Positions 43,172-50,933 of a stretch of DNA of 64,000 nucleotides are shown here, piece by piece. Numbering within the stretch: position 1 is the stretch's first letter; each line of letters opens with the position of its first letter. Origin of the DNA: Streptomyces sp. NBC_01445 (GTDB lineage: Bacteria; Actinomycetota; Actinomycetes; Streptomycetales; Streptomycetaceae); contig NZ_CP109485.1 in NCBI RefSeq assembly GCF_035918235.1, positions 6,859,001 through 6,923,000 on the forward strand. The letters run 5' to 3'. Under the pieces are notes generated by a model, which had not been told where the DNA came from, ran no database searches, and worked only from the letters and a program-made list of their open reading frames with translations. The position numbers and the translations under genes are program-made.

Positions 43172-43951
43172 TCAGTCGGCGGCAGGAATCCGGTAGCTGA
43201 AAACGAACTGGTCAGCGGCCATGAGGGTGTCGCAGACCTCGACCACGCGGCCCTCGGTCGTCAGGGCCTCCCGGATCAGATGAATCACCGGAGCACCGGG
43301 GCTGAGCGCCAGCTCCGATGACTCCGCCTTGGAAGCCGGGCGCGCTTGTAGCGTCTCGACGAACTCGGCGAACTCGTGCCCGTGGTCTTCGAGTCGGGCG
43401 TAGATGCCACCGCCGCCGGGGTTCTCGGCGAACAGCTCGGGGATGTCCTTCACGACGTCCCACGGGAGGTACGACGTAGCCGTCTCGACGGGCGTTCCGT
43501 TACGGAAGTAGAGGCGACGCCGGGCGAGCACCTGAGTGCCGGCCGCCACGCCCAACCGCTCGGCAGCATCCGCGGGAGCCTCCATGGGCCCGATGTACAG
43601 AACGCTCACCTTGGCGGCGGCGCCGGACTGCGCGGACTCGGCCAGATACGCGGCCTTGCCGCCCTGCCGATGCGAACGCCGGAAGCGGTCCGATGAGCGG
43701 AGCCGTACCGGTGGCCGATCCTTCACGATCGAACCCTTGCCGTGCCGGGTCTCGACGAGCCCACTGGCCCGCACCTCGACCATGGCCTTACGAATCGTCC
43801 CGCCGGAGACGCCATAGCGCTCGACGAGCTCCGACTCGCTCGGCACCATGTCGCCAGGCTTGAGGACTCCAGCCCTGATCTGCTGAACGACGTCTTCAGC
43901 GATCTGCACGTACCGAGGTACGGCCCTCCCCTCTCCTACCGCAGTTCCCAT
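43172..43951 (-). CDS. korSA: GntR/UTRA-family repressor (KorSA-like)
   Basis: A 259-residue protein. The GntR winged helix spans about residues 10-80 (RYVQIAEDVVQQIRAGVLKPGDMVPSESELVERYGVSGGTIRKAM), followed by a UTRA effector domain from about residue 95. In pSAM2, KorSA keeps the element integrated by repressing the activator and transfer genes. Here it is flanked by operators on both sides: one set before the transfer operon and one between it and the divergent Nudix gene. That layout implies autorepression as well. Confidence 0.9.
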   Translation of the reverse strand: MGTAVGEGRAVPRYVQIAEDVVQQIRAGVLKPGDMVPSESELVERYGVSGGTIRKAMVEVRASGLVETRHGKGSIVKDRPPVRLRSSDRFRRSHRQGGKAAYLAESAQSGAAAKVSVLYIGPMEAPADAAERLGVAAGTQVLARRRLYFRNGTPVETATSYLPWDVVKDIPELFAENPGGGGIYARLEDHGHEFAEFVETLQARPASKAESSELALSPGAPVIHLIREALTTEGRVVEVCDTLMAADQFVFSYRIPAAD

Positions 43952-43968
43952 AGTCCTTCTCTTCCTCC

Positions 43969-43990
43969 TATGCTCCTGTACATGAGTAAC
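43969..43990. promoter_or_regulatory. KorSA-type operator over the Nudix gene start
   Basis: TGTACATGAGT, identical to the right half of the palindrome at 43065-43086, covers the ATG of the Nudix gene. The left half is poorly kept (CTC only). TATGCT (43969-43974) is a likely -10, so the message would be leaderless and blocked by KorSA binding. Confidence 0.65.
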
Positions 43991-44434
43991 AGCGCCCAGG
44001 AAGGCCAGTCAACGCCACTGCACTCCGTGTCGGTGGCCGGAGCGGTAGTCCGCGAGGACGGCCGACTCCTGACGATCCGCCGTGCGGACAACGGCACTTG
44101 GGAACTTCCTGGTGGCGTGCTCGAACTCGACGAGACCCCCGAGACCGGCGTACGGCGCGAAGTCTGGGAAGAGACGGGTATCGACGTCGAAGTGGACGAG
44201 CTCACCGGGGTCTACAAGAACACGACCCGAGGCATCGTCGCCCTGGTCTTCCGTTGCAAGCCGTCTGGCGGCACCGAGCGCACCTCGGAGGAATCGACCG
44301 CGGTCGCATGGCTCACCCCGGAAGAGGTGTCCGAGCGAATGTCAGAGGTCTTCGCGATCCGCCTGCTGGACGCCCTGGACGACGCAGGCCCTCACGTCCG
44401 CAGCCACGACGGCCGGCAGTTGCTCACGGCGTGA
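43982..44434 (+). CDS. Nudix hydrolase (Pif-like)
   Basis: A 150-residue protein with an intact Nudix box, G45-x5-E51-x7-R59-E60-VWEE-TG-I67, so it should hydrolyse nucleoside-diphosphate-linked substrates. Nudix proteins of this position in pSAM2 (Pif) block redundant transfer into cells that already hold the element. The ATG is taken because it is 7-8 bp after a -10 and has no Shine-Dalgarno, as in a leaderless message. The stop overlaps the next gene by GTGA. Confidence 0.9.
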   Translation: MSNSAQEGQSTPLHSVSVAGAVVREDGRLLTIRRADNGTWELPGGVLELDETPETGVRREVWEETGIDVEVDELTGVYKNTTRGIVALVFRCKPSGGTERTSEESTAVAWLTPEEVSERMSEVFAIRLLDALDDAGPHVRSHDGRQLLTA

Positions 44435-44640
44435 CGCGCGACGAAGCGGTAGTGCTCGTTCAAGGGCTCATGGACGGGAGCATCACCGATGAGTCCGAAG
44501 TTGCTGCAGCCCTGGAGACCCTGAAGGCGGGACTGAGCTGTCCCCACATCAGCAACTACATCTACTGGGACTTCGACCCCGAGCCGAGCGCCGAGAAGGT
44601 CGTAGACCGAGCTATCGCATATGAGCCCTTTGTGCTCTGA
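44431..44640 (+). CDS. small colicin-immunity-like (E9imm) protein
   Basis: A 69-residue acidic protein (TRDEAVVLVQGLMDGSITDESEVAAALETLK... then CPHISNYIYWDFDPEPSAEKVVDRA). The pattern E...LV..I..... SE.E....L......P..S..IY...  .PS.E..V resembles the DNase-colicin immunity family (Im2/Im9) but is shorter at the C-terminus. The GTG start overlaps the Nudix stop, so both are translated together. No cognate nuclease is evident in the element. Its function as an immunity protein is inferred from similarity only. Confidence 0.7.
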   Translation: MTRDEAVVLVQGLMDGSITDESEVAAALETLKAGLSCPHISNYIYWDFDPEPSAEKVVDRAIAYEPFVL

Positions 44641-45093
44641 GCCGGGCAGCGCGGTGGAACTTTCTCTACTTCATCAAGGCCCGCGCACGGCGCGGGCGCG
44701 CGCCGCCTCTGCGGCGCGGCCTGCCTCCTGTCTGCGCCCCGGCTGGCCGCGCCCGGCGGCGCGCTGCGTGCATGCGGGCGGAAGCGAGAACGTCATCCGC
44801 GGGCCAAAGACATGCCTCCGGCGGGGGCGCTCAGACTCTGGGATGGCGGGGGCGCCGTGCGCGAGTGCCGGCCGGTTCGTGGTGAGCGTGGTGGGCTCCC
44901 ATCCCGTCTGCCATCGACCCAGGCAGAGCCGAGCAGACGCGGCCCATGGCGTCCAGGTCGTTCGTACAGTGGCGCGCTCCACCTGGACGCCATGAACCAC
45001 GCCCGCTCCACGGTGTGTGGGTCGACGGCAGACGGGATGGGAGCTGGGGTGAGTGGCGGGTTGCTGCGATCTGGGAAGGGGAAGGAGGCGTTC
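44641..45093. other. non-coding cargo gap with dispersed repeat
   Basis: This 453-bp gap holds several GC-rich palindromic runs after 44660 and repeat copy A (44809-44895). The frames across it have no ribosome-binding site or recognisable product. The Shine-Dalgarno of the oxidoreductase lies at its right edge. Confidence 0.5.
44809..44895. repeat. dispersed intergenic repeat, copy A
   Basis: An 87-bp segment beginning GACATGCCTCCGGCGGGGGC matches 47751-47837 without gaps at 78 of 87 positions by eye. Related sequence extends upstream of both (CTTCATCAAGGC at 44671 and 47600). Confidence 0.75.
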
Positions 45094-46200
45094 GTGAAGC
45101 CTGAACGTGTTGCTGTCGTCGGAGTAGGCGTCCTCGGAGCCAGCGTGGGATGGAACCTGTCCCGACGCGGTATCAAAGTGGTCTTCATCGACGCAGGCCA
45201 GCCAGGTGAAGGAGTTACCAACTGGTCCTTCTCATGGGCCAATGCCAGCAACAAGACGGCGCGCAAGTCCTACTTCGACCTGAACGTCGCGGGCATGGAA
45301 GCGCACCGCGAGCTCGCCAGGACCATCGGGCCAGACTCCTGGTGGTATTCCGACGGCCACCTACGGTGGGCAGCCGACGCCGCAGCAGAGAGAAAGCTCC
45401 TGAAAACAGCAGAACTCCTGACTAGCTGGAACTACCAGGTCGAAGTGTGCACAGGAGCCGAGGTACGTCGCCGCCTCGAACCTGCTCTCACACTGCCCGA
45501 CGGCATTCCTGTCGTGTTCTACCCCGACGAAGCCTGGGTGCACGGACGTCATCTCGTCAGCCGCCTGGTGAGCAAGGCCGTCACATCTGGAGCCGAGCAC
45601 CGATTCGGCACCACAGTCCGTGACATCGGCACCGGTGCCGACGGGAGCATCCGGTCAGTTGCTCTGTCCGACGGGAGCTGTCTCGATGTCGACGTCGTCG
45701 TGAACGCGGCGGGCCCCGACGCTGCCGACGTGGCCGGGCTCGTCTCGCGGCGATTGCCGATGCGCCGGGAGCCCGGCATCGTCACGCGGATCGGCTGCGC
45801 TCAGGTCCCGGTTCGCCGGGCCATGCACGCTCCTCACATCGAGATCCGTCCTGACGGGAACTCTTCGGTGGTCCTCCACAGCCGCGAGATCGACGCACTC
45901 ATCGACACCGGCGAAGATCCCTCGGAACTCGCAAGGTTGCTCCACGAATCGGCGCGGCAGGTCGTTCCCGATCTGGGCAGCGGTCGCATCGCACAGACAC
46001 GTGTGGCCAACCGACCGATCCCAGCCGACGGATTCCCCTCAGTGGGAGCAGTGTCGTCTGTGCCGGGCTACTACGAAGCCGTCTCCCACAGCGGCATCAC
46101 ACTCGGGCCGGTAGTCGGCCGCCTGCTTGCTTCGGAGATCCTCAGCGGGGAGAGAGACAAGATGCTTGCGGACTTCCACCCCGAGCGGTTCACCCCGTGA
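45094..46200 (+). CDS. FAD-dependent oxidoreductase (DAO family), AICE cargo
   Basis: A 368-residue flavoprotein. The FAD-binding Rossmann motif is at the N-terminus (VAVVGVGVLGASVGWNLSRRG), the ATG-like GPD motif is VVNAAGPDAADVAG, and the C-terminus NRPIPADGFPSVGAV...SHSGITLGPVVGRLLASEI fits glycine/D-amino-acid oxidases. It would oxidise an amine or amino acid; the substrate is unknown. The GTG start has GGAGG 5 bases upstream. It stands alone behind a repeat and probably came as cargo. Confidence 0.87.
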   Translation: MKPERVAVVGVGVLGASVGWNLSRRGIKVVFIDAGQPGEGVTNWSFSWANASNKTARKSYFDLNVAGMEAHRELARTIGPDSWWYSDGHLRWAADAAAERKLLKTAELLTSWNYQVEVCTGAEVRRRLEPALTLPDGIPVVFYPDEAWVHGRHLVSRLVSKAVTSGAEHRFGTTVRDIGTGADGSIRSVALSDGSCLDVDVVVNAAGPDAADVAGLVSRRLPMRREPGIVTRIGCAQVPVRRAMHAPHIEIRPDGNSSVVLHSREIDALIDTGEDPSELARLLHESARQVVPDLGSGRIAQTRVANRPIPADGFPSVGAVSSVPGYYEAVSHSGITLGPVVGRLLASEILSGERDKMLADFHPERFTP

Positions 46201-46461
46201 CATGGCCGACGAGAACGCTACGCGCCTGAACTAGCCGTGCGGCGGCCGACATCAGCGGCTGACACCAACAAGAGCGAGCAGCAGCGACCGAGGCTGGACC
46301 TCAAGGGGTGATCGGCCGAGGCTCAGGCCTGGTTGGTCGACGTCGACAGTCCGCAGTCACCGACCTGATAAGGATGACGCCACAGCACAAAAGCCTATCG
46401 TCGGCCTACCGAGACCACAGCGGCTACGATCTCGCCCACACCAAGGGGAGGGAAGATCGTC

Positions 46462-46674
46462 ATGGCTATGGGACTCGCGGGACTGCCCGGCAGAGAGTGG
46501 ATGATCCGGGACTCGAAGGGCCGGAAGTACAGCTACGACTCGGAAGAGGAAGCGCTCGAGGAGCTCCCCGAGCACGGGGAAGGGGCCACGGTATGGACCC
46601 GCGAGGTCTACCGTCTGCTGTTCGTCACCAGGTCGGTCGACGGCTGGCAGCAGGTTCCCACCCGGCGCGGCTAG
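46462..46674 (+). CDS. hypothetical 70-residue protein
   Basis: A small protein, MAMGLAGLPGREWMIRDSKGRKYSYDSEEEALEELPEHGEG..., with a mixed-charge body and no signal or membrane segment. A strong GGGGAGGGAAG lies 8-10 bases before the ATG. I do not recognise the family. It is the last gene before the right end of the element. A 261-bp gap without evident genes precedes it. Confidence 0.65.
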   Translation: MAMGLAGLPGREWMIRDSKGRKYSYDSEEEALEELPEHGEGATVWTREVYRLLFVTRSVDGWQQVPTRRG

Positions 46675-47140
46675 GGCGTGTTGTAACCGCTGGTGATTGT
46701 TCTGGTTCATCGGCCGGCGAAGCGGGCTGTACAGCAGCGCAGTACCGCAACCCCATCGACCGCCCCTGTCCGCTGCCACCCCTCCAGCGCCTCGAAGTGT
46801 CCGGAATGACCGTCGCTGACCGAAATGGCTAGAGCTACGGATCAGAAGGTGGCCGCCGGGACAGGACGGTACTCGGTGAGTGTCTAACTGCGTGACAACG
46901 CCGACGGACGGCGCCGAACAGGCGCGGACAACGGCGAACCAACGCGGCAGCTCAGCGCGGCACTTGGCCAAGCTCAGCCCCTCCCCCGAGTTGCTTCGGG
47001 ACGAAGCGGTCGTGTGCCACAGCCGTGCCACATCGTGCGGTCAACCACGGTCAATGACGGCTCGGTGCAGTCGAGACGCGCCGTTCACCTGGGCTGCCGC
47101 TACAGCCGGAGTGACCTGGGCGCCTCCGCTTCGGATCATG
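46675..47140. other. right-end region of the AICE with candidate integrase arm sites
   Basis: No convincing gene is seen in these 466 bp. TGTGCCAC (47013-47020) and GTGCCAC (47025-47031) lie 110-128 bp before attR. Similar GTGCCAC/GTGCCAG copies lie at 36634-36651 near attL. They may be arm-type sites for Int. Confidence 0.5.
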
Positions 47141-47190
47141 GCTGCCCTTACAAGGCAGATGTCGGCGGTTCGAAACCGTCCGCGCCCACC
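47141..47190. repeat. attR: 50-bp core direct repeat
   Basis: An exact copy of 36498-36547, consisting of the 3' part of tRNA-Val without its 5' half, followed by CCTGG instead of CCAGT. The chromosomal tRNA terminator follows at 47196. Confidence 0.95.
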
Positions 47191-47195
47191 TGGGA

Positions 47196-47229
47196 GAAGA
47201 CCCCCGGCCGTTCTCGGCCGGGGGTCTTC
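47196..47229 (+). terminator. original terminator of the tRNA-Val gene
   Basis: A perfect 15-bp stem GAAGACCCCCGGCCG with loop TTCT lies 6 bp after the att core. Before insertion it would have ended the tRNA transcript. Confidence 0.85.
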
Positions 47230-48191
47230 GGCATCCGGGGCTGACATCAACGCCCGTGGTCACCCACGGTCGCGCCTCCTCCTGGGCAGCCGGTCCATGT
47301 GGCTCACCGCCTCGCGCCGCGTGTCCTGGACGACGTGCGCGTCCACCGCCCCTCCACTCGGTCGTTTGCCGGCCGTCGAATGGGCTCACGGCGCGGCCGA
47401 AGGGAGACAAGGTCCTGCACCTCTTCGGCGGAGGGCAGATCACTCCCGAGTTCCTGGGCCGAATCGCCTTGCAGGCGGACGAGTTGAGGAGCTTCGAGTT
47501 CCTCGCACCTGGCGGGATCGAGCAGCACACGATCTCGGGCCGGGCCGCCGCATTCTCGCTGCGATCAAGACCCGTTCGGAAGCCACGTTGGTTCCCTGCT
47601 TCATCAAGGCTCCACGCTCCGCCCGTCGCGCGCTCCCCGGCTCACCGCCGGGGCCCTGCGCTCCTGTCTCCGCCCCGCGCCGGTCCCCCTGCTGCGCCGG
47701 TCGCGCAACTGGAGCGAGAGAGCCTTGCTGAGGGGAAACGGAAGGCACAGGACATGCCTCCGGCGGGGGCGCTCAGACTCCGGGATGGATGGGGCGCTGT
47801 TCGCGAGGGCCGGCCGAATCGTGGTGAGCGTTGTGGGTGAGTGGCGGGTTGGAAGGCGGCGATCGCTCGCCCCGTAACAGCTTTCACCCAAAGCCCGTGC
47901 GCCACGCGTCGCCCTCGTTGTTGTGGCCGGCATTGGCCTCCGGACGGGATTGAGTAATTCCGTTTCCTGGAACTCAGGTGAACCTCAAATAGCCCGTGAT
48001 CCGTTGACGGATTGTGAAGGCCTGATGCATTGTCTGAGACGATCGGTACGCGGAGGCCTGGGGGCGGACGCGGCGGACGCGCTGACCGGGAGAAAGAGAG
48101 TTCTTTTTGAGGGTGCCGTCGAGGAGTCGGCGGCTGCGCAGGCGCGAGTTGCGCTTGCCGGGGGTTGCGTGGTGATCGCCGAGGAGGCGTC
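47230..48191. other. degenerate region right of the element
   Basis: This 960-bp stretch contains no gene I can support. A plus frame around 47404-47550 (VLHLFGGGQITPEFLGRIALQADELR) has coding-like third bases but no clear start, Shine-Dalgarno or family, and may be a gene remnant. Repeat copy B (47751-47837) lies further on. Sequence near 47980-48100 has lower G+C than its surroundings. Confidence 0.45.
47751..47837. repeat. dispersed intergenic repeat, copy B
   Basis: The partner of 44809-44895, in the same orientation, 2,942 bp away and outside the element. Confidence 0.75.
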
Positions 48192-48311
48192 GTGTTCGGG
48201 CAAATGGGTATCGAGTCGTTTATCCCTGTCGTGCTTGTATTCCTCGCTGCGTGTGCGATCGGAGGCGCGGTCAGGATGAAAAGTCGCGCCCGCGCGACGG
48301 ACGATGACTGA
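48192..48311 (+). CDS. 39-residue single-pass membrane peptide
   Basis: A GTG start with GAGGAGG 5 bases upstream opens a frame reading MFGQMGIESFIPVVLVFLAACAIGGAVRMKSRARATDDD. It has one hydrophobic helix of about 18 residues followed by a positively charged stretch, so the N-terminus would face outside. There is no match to a known family that I can name. It could be a regulatory or toxin-like peptide. Its support is the Shine-Dalgarno and the helix pattern only. Confidence 0.5.
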   Translation: MFGQMGIESFIPVVLVFLAACAIGGAVRMKSRARATDDD

Positions 48312-48505
48312 AGCCGTCCGGGCGGAATTCGAAGCCAGTCGCGGAACAATAGGTGGCTTGCTTTCGACTGTCCAGCCCCGCCTTGGATATCGTCCGAGGC
48401 GGGGCTGGGCCAGTGTTACGCGGAAATCAGTCCGCTGCTGGGCTGCCTGAAGCCCTGGCTGAGACTGAATGCTCCAGTTGGGCCCGCGACCGGCCGCGGC
48501 CCTTG

Positions 48506-49129
48506 TCAGCAGGGCTCGTTGAACTTCACTGCGTTGAACTTCACCGGCCGGCCGTCGAGTTTGGTACCTGCGGGCGGGTACTGGGTGCAGATCTGCCAGT
48601 TGGACTCCATGAACACGATGCGGTTCTGGCCGGTCGCGTCGTTCACCGTGATGCTGTAGGCCCTGTCCAGGGCCTCGCGCGCCGCCTTTACCGACTTGCC
48701 CTTGAAGTTGGGCATCGTTGATCCGGCGGGCTGCGGCTTGCCCGCGTCCTTCGACGGGCACGCCTCCTCCAGCTTGACCGCGGCGAAGTCGACCTCCGTG
48801 TCCGTGGGGTGCTTGCCCGCCGCGGGGGTCTGCGCGCACACCTTCCAGTTGCGGTCGAACGCCTGCATGCGGCCCCGGCCGAGGGCGTCATGGGAGGTGA
48901 GCCCGTAGAAACCCGCCGCCTGCGCCTCGTCCTGGGCGTACTGGAGGCCCTTGCCGGTCATGTTCGGCAGGCTCGCCGTCTCGGCGGCGGCCTTGCTTGC
49001 GGTGGGGGTGGGAGTTCCGGTTGCGGTTCGGGGTGCTGCCGGTTTGTTGCTGACCGTTTCGGCTCCGCAGCCCGTGAGTGCGAGAAGTGCGGTGCCGGCG
49101 AGTGCGGCGACGGTCGTGCGCGTGCGCAT
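48506..49129 (-). CDS. lipoprotein with two PASTA-like domains
   Basis: A 207-residue lipoprotein. The signal ends in lipobox LALTGC with Cys21, followed by a Thr/Pro/Ala-rich linker. Two PASTA-type repeats follow: residues about 54-126 (LPNMTGKGLQYAQDEAQAAGF) and 139-207 (MPNFKGKSVKAAREALDRA), each ending in a P-AG-turn and a Cys. PASTA domains bind peptidoglycan or beta-lactams. No kinase domain is attached. GGGGGG lies upstream of the ATG. It probably senses or binds the cell wall. Confidence 0.85.
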   Translation of the reverse strand: MRTRTTVAALAGTALLALTGCGAETVSNKPAAPRTATGTPTPTASKAAAETASLPNMTGKGLQYAQDEAQAAGFYGLTSHDALGRGRMQAFDRNWKVCAQTPAAGKHPTDTEVDFAAVKLEEACPSKDAGKPQPAGSTMPNFKGKSVKAAREALDRAYSITVNDATGQNRIVFMESNWQICTQYPPAGTKLDGRPVKFNAVKFNEPC

Positions 49130-49347
49130 GCCGTAGTCCCCCCTGGGATAGTACGTGTGCAGAAGGGGCATTATGTGCCACGTGAAGGAGTTGTGAAGGG
49201 GTCTTCCGTTATGTGGGCTCGGAGGAGGGTGGAATGTCTGCGTGGGGTGGGCGTTTTGTCGTCTCGCGGTGCGCGTGACGTCGTAACTTCCGTCACTCCG
49301 AGGGGGTTTCACGCAGTCTTCACGTGCGTGGACGTAGGCTTCACGTC

Positions 49348-49512
49348 ATGGCCACGACTTCCGAATCCGCGACCGTGCGGCCTGCCGCCGAGGTGAACGA
49401 GCAGATACGTGCCCTTTGGCTGCGCGCCGGGGGGCGGTTGAGCGCGGAGGAACGAGTGGAGTACGAAGCTCTCGTGGTCGAGTGGGCCGCCGCCATGCGT
49501 GAGGCGGCTTGA
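49348..49512 (+). CDS. small helical protein, hypothetical
   Basis: A 54-residue protein with a Thr/Ser-rich start and a C-terminal helix (EQIRALWLRAGGRLSAEERVEYEALVVEWAAAMREAA). TAGGCT at 49336 could be a -10 that puts the start 6 bases downstream, a leaderless arrangement. No known domain is seen. It is divergent from the PASTA lipoprotein. Confidence 0.65.
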   Translation: MATTSESATVRPAAEVNEQIRALWLRAGGRLSAEERVEYEALVVEWAAAMREAA

Positions 49513-49542
49513 GGGTCGCTGGGGGGTGATCCTGGGGTTCGG

Positions 49543-49881
49543 TCACTCCGGGGCGTCGGCCTCGTGGGTCCGCTTGAGGTACATGCGGGCATCCACCTTG
49601 TCCGGGCCCGAGACGTCCTTCCAGTAGCGGTGGCACGTCACGAAGACCGCCAGCTCGCGCTCCCGCTGCCGTAGCTTTTCGACCTCGGCCTGTTCGTCCG
49701 GGGTCCAGCCAGGGGATGCGGGGCGCTCGCGCTTGCGCCAGCCGTGGTCGTCGTTGAACCCGTCGAGGGGGTCCACCGACCAGGGAAGCCGCTTCAGGAG
49801 GGTCAGGAGCTCCGCCCTGACCTGGTGCAGCTCCTCCTGGCCTGCCAGGAGGTCACTCGGGAAGTCATAGGTCGCTGCCAC
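49543..49881 (-). CDS. conserved hypothetical protein
   Basis: A 112-residue soluble protein (DFPSDLLAGQEELHQVRAELLTLLKRLPWSVDPLDGF..., TPDEQAEVEKLRQRERELAVFVTCHRYW) of a type I have seen only in actinomycetes. It is mostly helical, with several Trp and no signal. The GTG start is used. It is convergent with the small gene at 49348. The function is unknown. Confidence 0.7.
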   Translation of the reverse strand: MAATYDFPSDLLAGQEELHQVRAELLTLLKRLPWSVDPLDGFNDDHGWRKRERPASPGWTPDEQAEVEKLRQRERELAVFVTCHRYWKDVSGPDKVDARMYLKRTHEADAPE

Positions 49882-50011
49882 GCGGCAATGCTACGCCTGT
49901 TCGATTTCTTGAGGCGAGCGATGGCCGGCGTGTTCATTCGTACGTGTGTTTCGAACGCAGGTTCTTTGCGAAGGTGTGCGCGAGGGCGGCGGAGCGCGCG
50001 AGACTGGAGGC

Positions 50012-50254
50012 ATGTGCCGCAGCATCAAGACCCTTCGCCCGCCCGTCCTCCCCGAAGAGGCCACCGAGGAGGAGATCCGGGCCGCAGCCCTGCAGTACGT
50101 GCGCAAGGTGTCCGGCTTCAGGGCGCCCGCCGCGCACAACAAGGAGGTGTTCGACCGGGCCGTCGACGTCGTCGCCCAGGCGACCGCCGAGCTGCTCGAC
50201 GGGCTCGAAATCCGCGGCCAGGGAGGCCAGTTGGCCCAGGAGCCGGCCGCCTAG
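50012..50254 (+). CDS. DUF2277 family protein
   Basis: An 80-residue protein (MCRSIKTLRPPVLPEEATEEEIRAAALQYVRKVSGFRAPAAHNKEVFDRAV) that matches the DUF2277 family, including the N-terminal CRSIKTLR. GGAGG lies 1 base before the ATG. Function unknown. A longer frame upstream lacks conservation. Confidence 0.85.
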   Translation: MCRSIKTLRPPVLPEEATEEEIRAAALQYVRKVSGFRAPAAHNKEVFDRAVDVVAQATAELLDGLEIRGQGGQLAQEPAA

Positions 50255-50306
50255 GCGAGGGGCCGAGTCAGGTCCCGGGGCGGGCCTGGGGTGGGCCTCG
50301 GGTGGG

Positions 50307-50933
50307 TCAGCTCGCCCGTTCCGCCGCCGGTCGCCGCATCAGGAACGCCGCCCCCGCCCCCGCCGCGAACAACGCGAGCAGTGACACCCCCGTGGCCAGC
50401 CAACTCGCGCCGAGCCACTGGCCGCCGAAGTAGCCGAGGGCCACGCTGTAGCCCGCCCAGGCCACGCCCGCGAGGGCGGACCACGGCAGGAACTCGCGGA
50501 CCCGGCGATGAGCCGTGCCCGCCGCGAACGAGACGATCGAGCGGCCCGCCGGGGCGAAGCGGGCGATGACCACGAGGATGCCGCCGCTGGAGCGCGCCAG
50601 CGCCCCGCCGAGACGTTCCTGCGCGCTGGTGAGGCGGCGGGAGCGGGCGATCGCGCGGTCGAGACGTTCGCCGCCGCGCCAGGCGATGCGGTACGCGACC
50701 AGGTCGCCCAGTACCGACGCCGTGGCCGCCGAGAGGACCAGCGCCAGGATGGACGGCACCTCGGGCGTCACCTGCCCGGCCGCCGTCCCCGTGCCGGCCG
50801 CCGCGGCGGTGGCCGCGGTGATGACCAGGACGCCGCTCGGCAGGACGGGCAGGAACACGTCGAGCAGTACCGAGAGGGCCACCACCGCGTAGATCCACGG
50901 ACCGCCGGTCAGCGACCCCACACTCTCCAGCAC
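50307..50933 (-). CDS. DedA/VTT-family membrane protein
   Basis: A 208-residue protein with about five hydrophobic segments and the DedA hallmark region SSGGILVVIARFAPAGRSIVSFAAGTAHRRVREFLPWSALAGVAWAGY, containing the conserved R-P-[GAV]-R-like FAPAGR. The family moves phospholipids or undecaprenyl phosphate across the membrane. The GTG start at VLESVGSL lies 5 bases after a G7 run; earlier codons would run through a non-conserved tail. Confidence 0.85.
   Translation of the reverse strand: MLESVGSLTGGPWIYAVVALSVLLDVFLPVLPSGVLVITAATAAAAGTGTAAGQVTPEVPSILALVLSAATASVLGDLVAYRIAWRGGERLDRAIARSRRLTSAQERLGGALARSSGGILVVIARFAPAGRSIVSFAAGTAHRRVREFLPWSALAGVAWAGYSVALGYFGGQWLGASWLATGVSLLALFAAGAGAAFLMRRPAAERAS

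Larger units (their letters stand above)
36498..47190. mobile_element. integrated AICE (pSAM2-like integrative conjugative element), about 10.7 kb
   Basis: The element is bounded by 50-bp perfect direct repeats at 36498-36547 and 47141-47190, the first inside tRNA-Val. Inside, in the pSAM2 order, are int, xis, a repSA-like initiator, Spd spread genes, a TraSA/FtsK translocase, an SCO3933-family regulator, a KorSA-like GntR repressor and a Pif-like Nudix gene. All core genes look intact, so excision and transfer are plausible. Cargo between pif and the right end consists of an immunity-like gene, an FAD oxidoreductase and a small orphan. Confidence 0.93.

Noticed and set aside
44641..44808. 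GC-rich palindromic stretch as a possible CRISPR or structured RNA
   Set aside because: There are no regularly spaced repeats; it is a set of simple inverted runs.
46681..46720. Possible insertion-sequence end near GGCGTGTTGTAA
   Set aside because: No matching inverted partner or transposase frame nearby.
47304..47550. Possible gene fragment right of attR on either strand
   Set aside because: Codon bias looks partly coding, but neither strand has a start with a Shine-Dalgarno or a recognised family.
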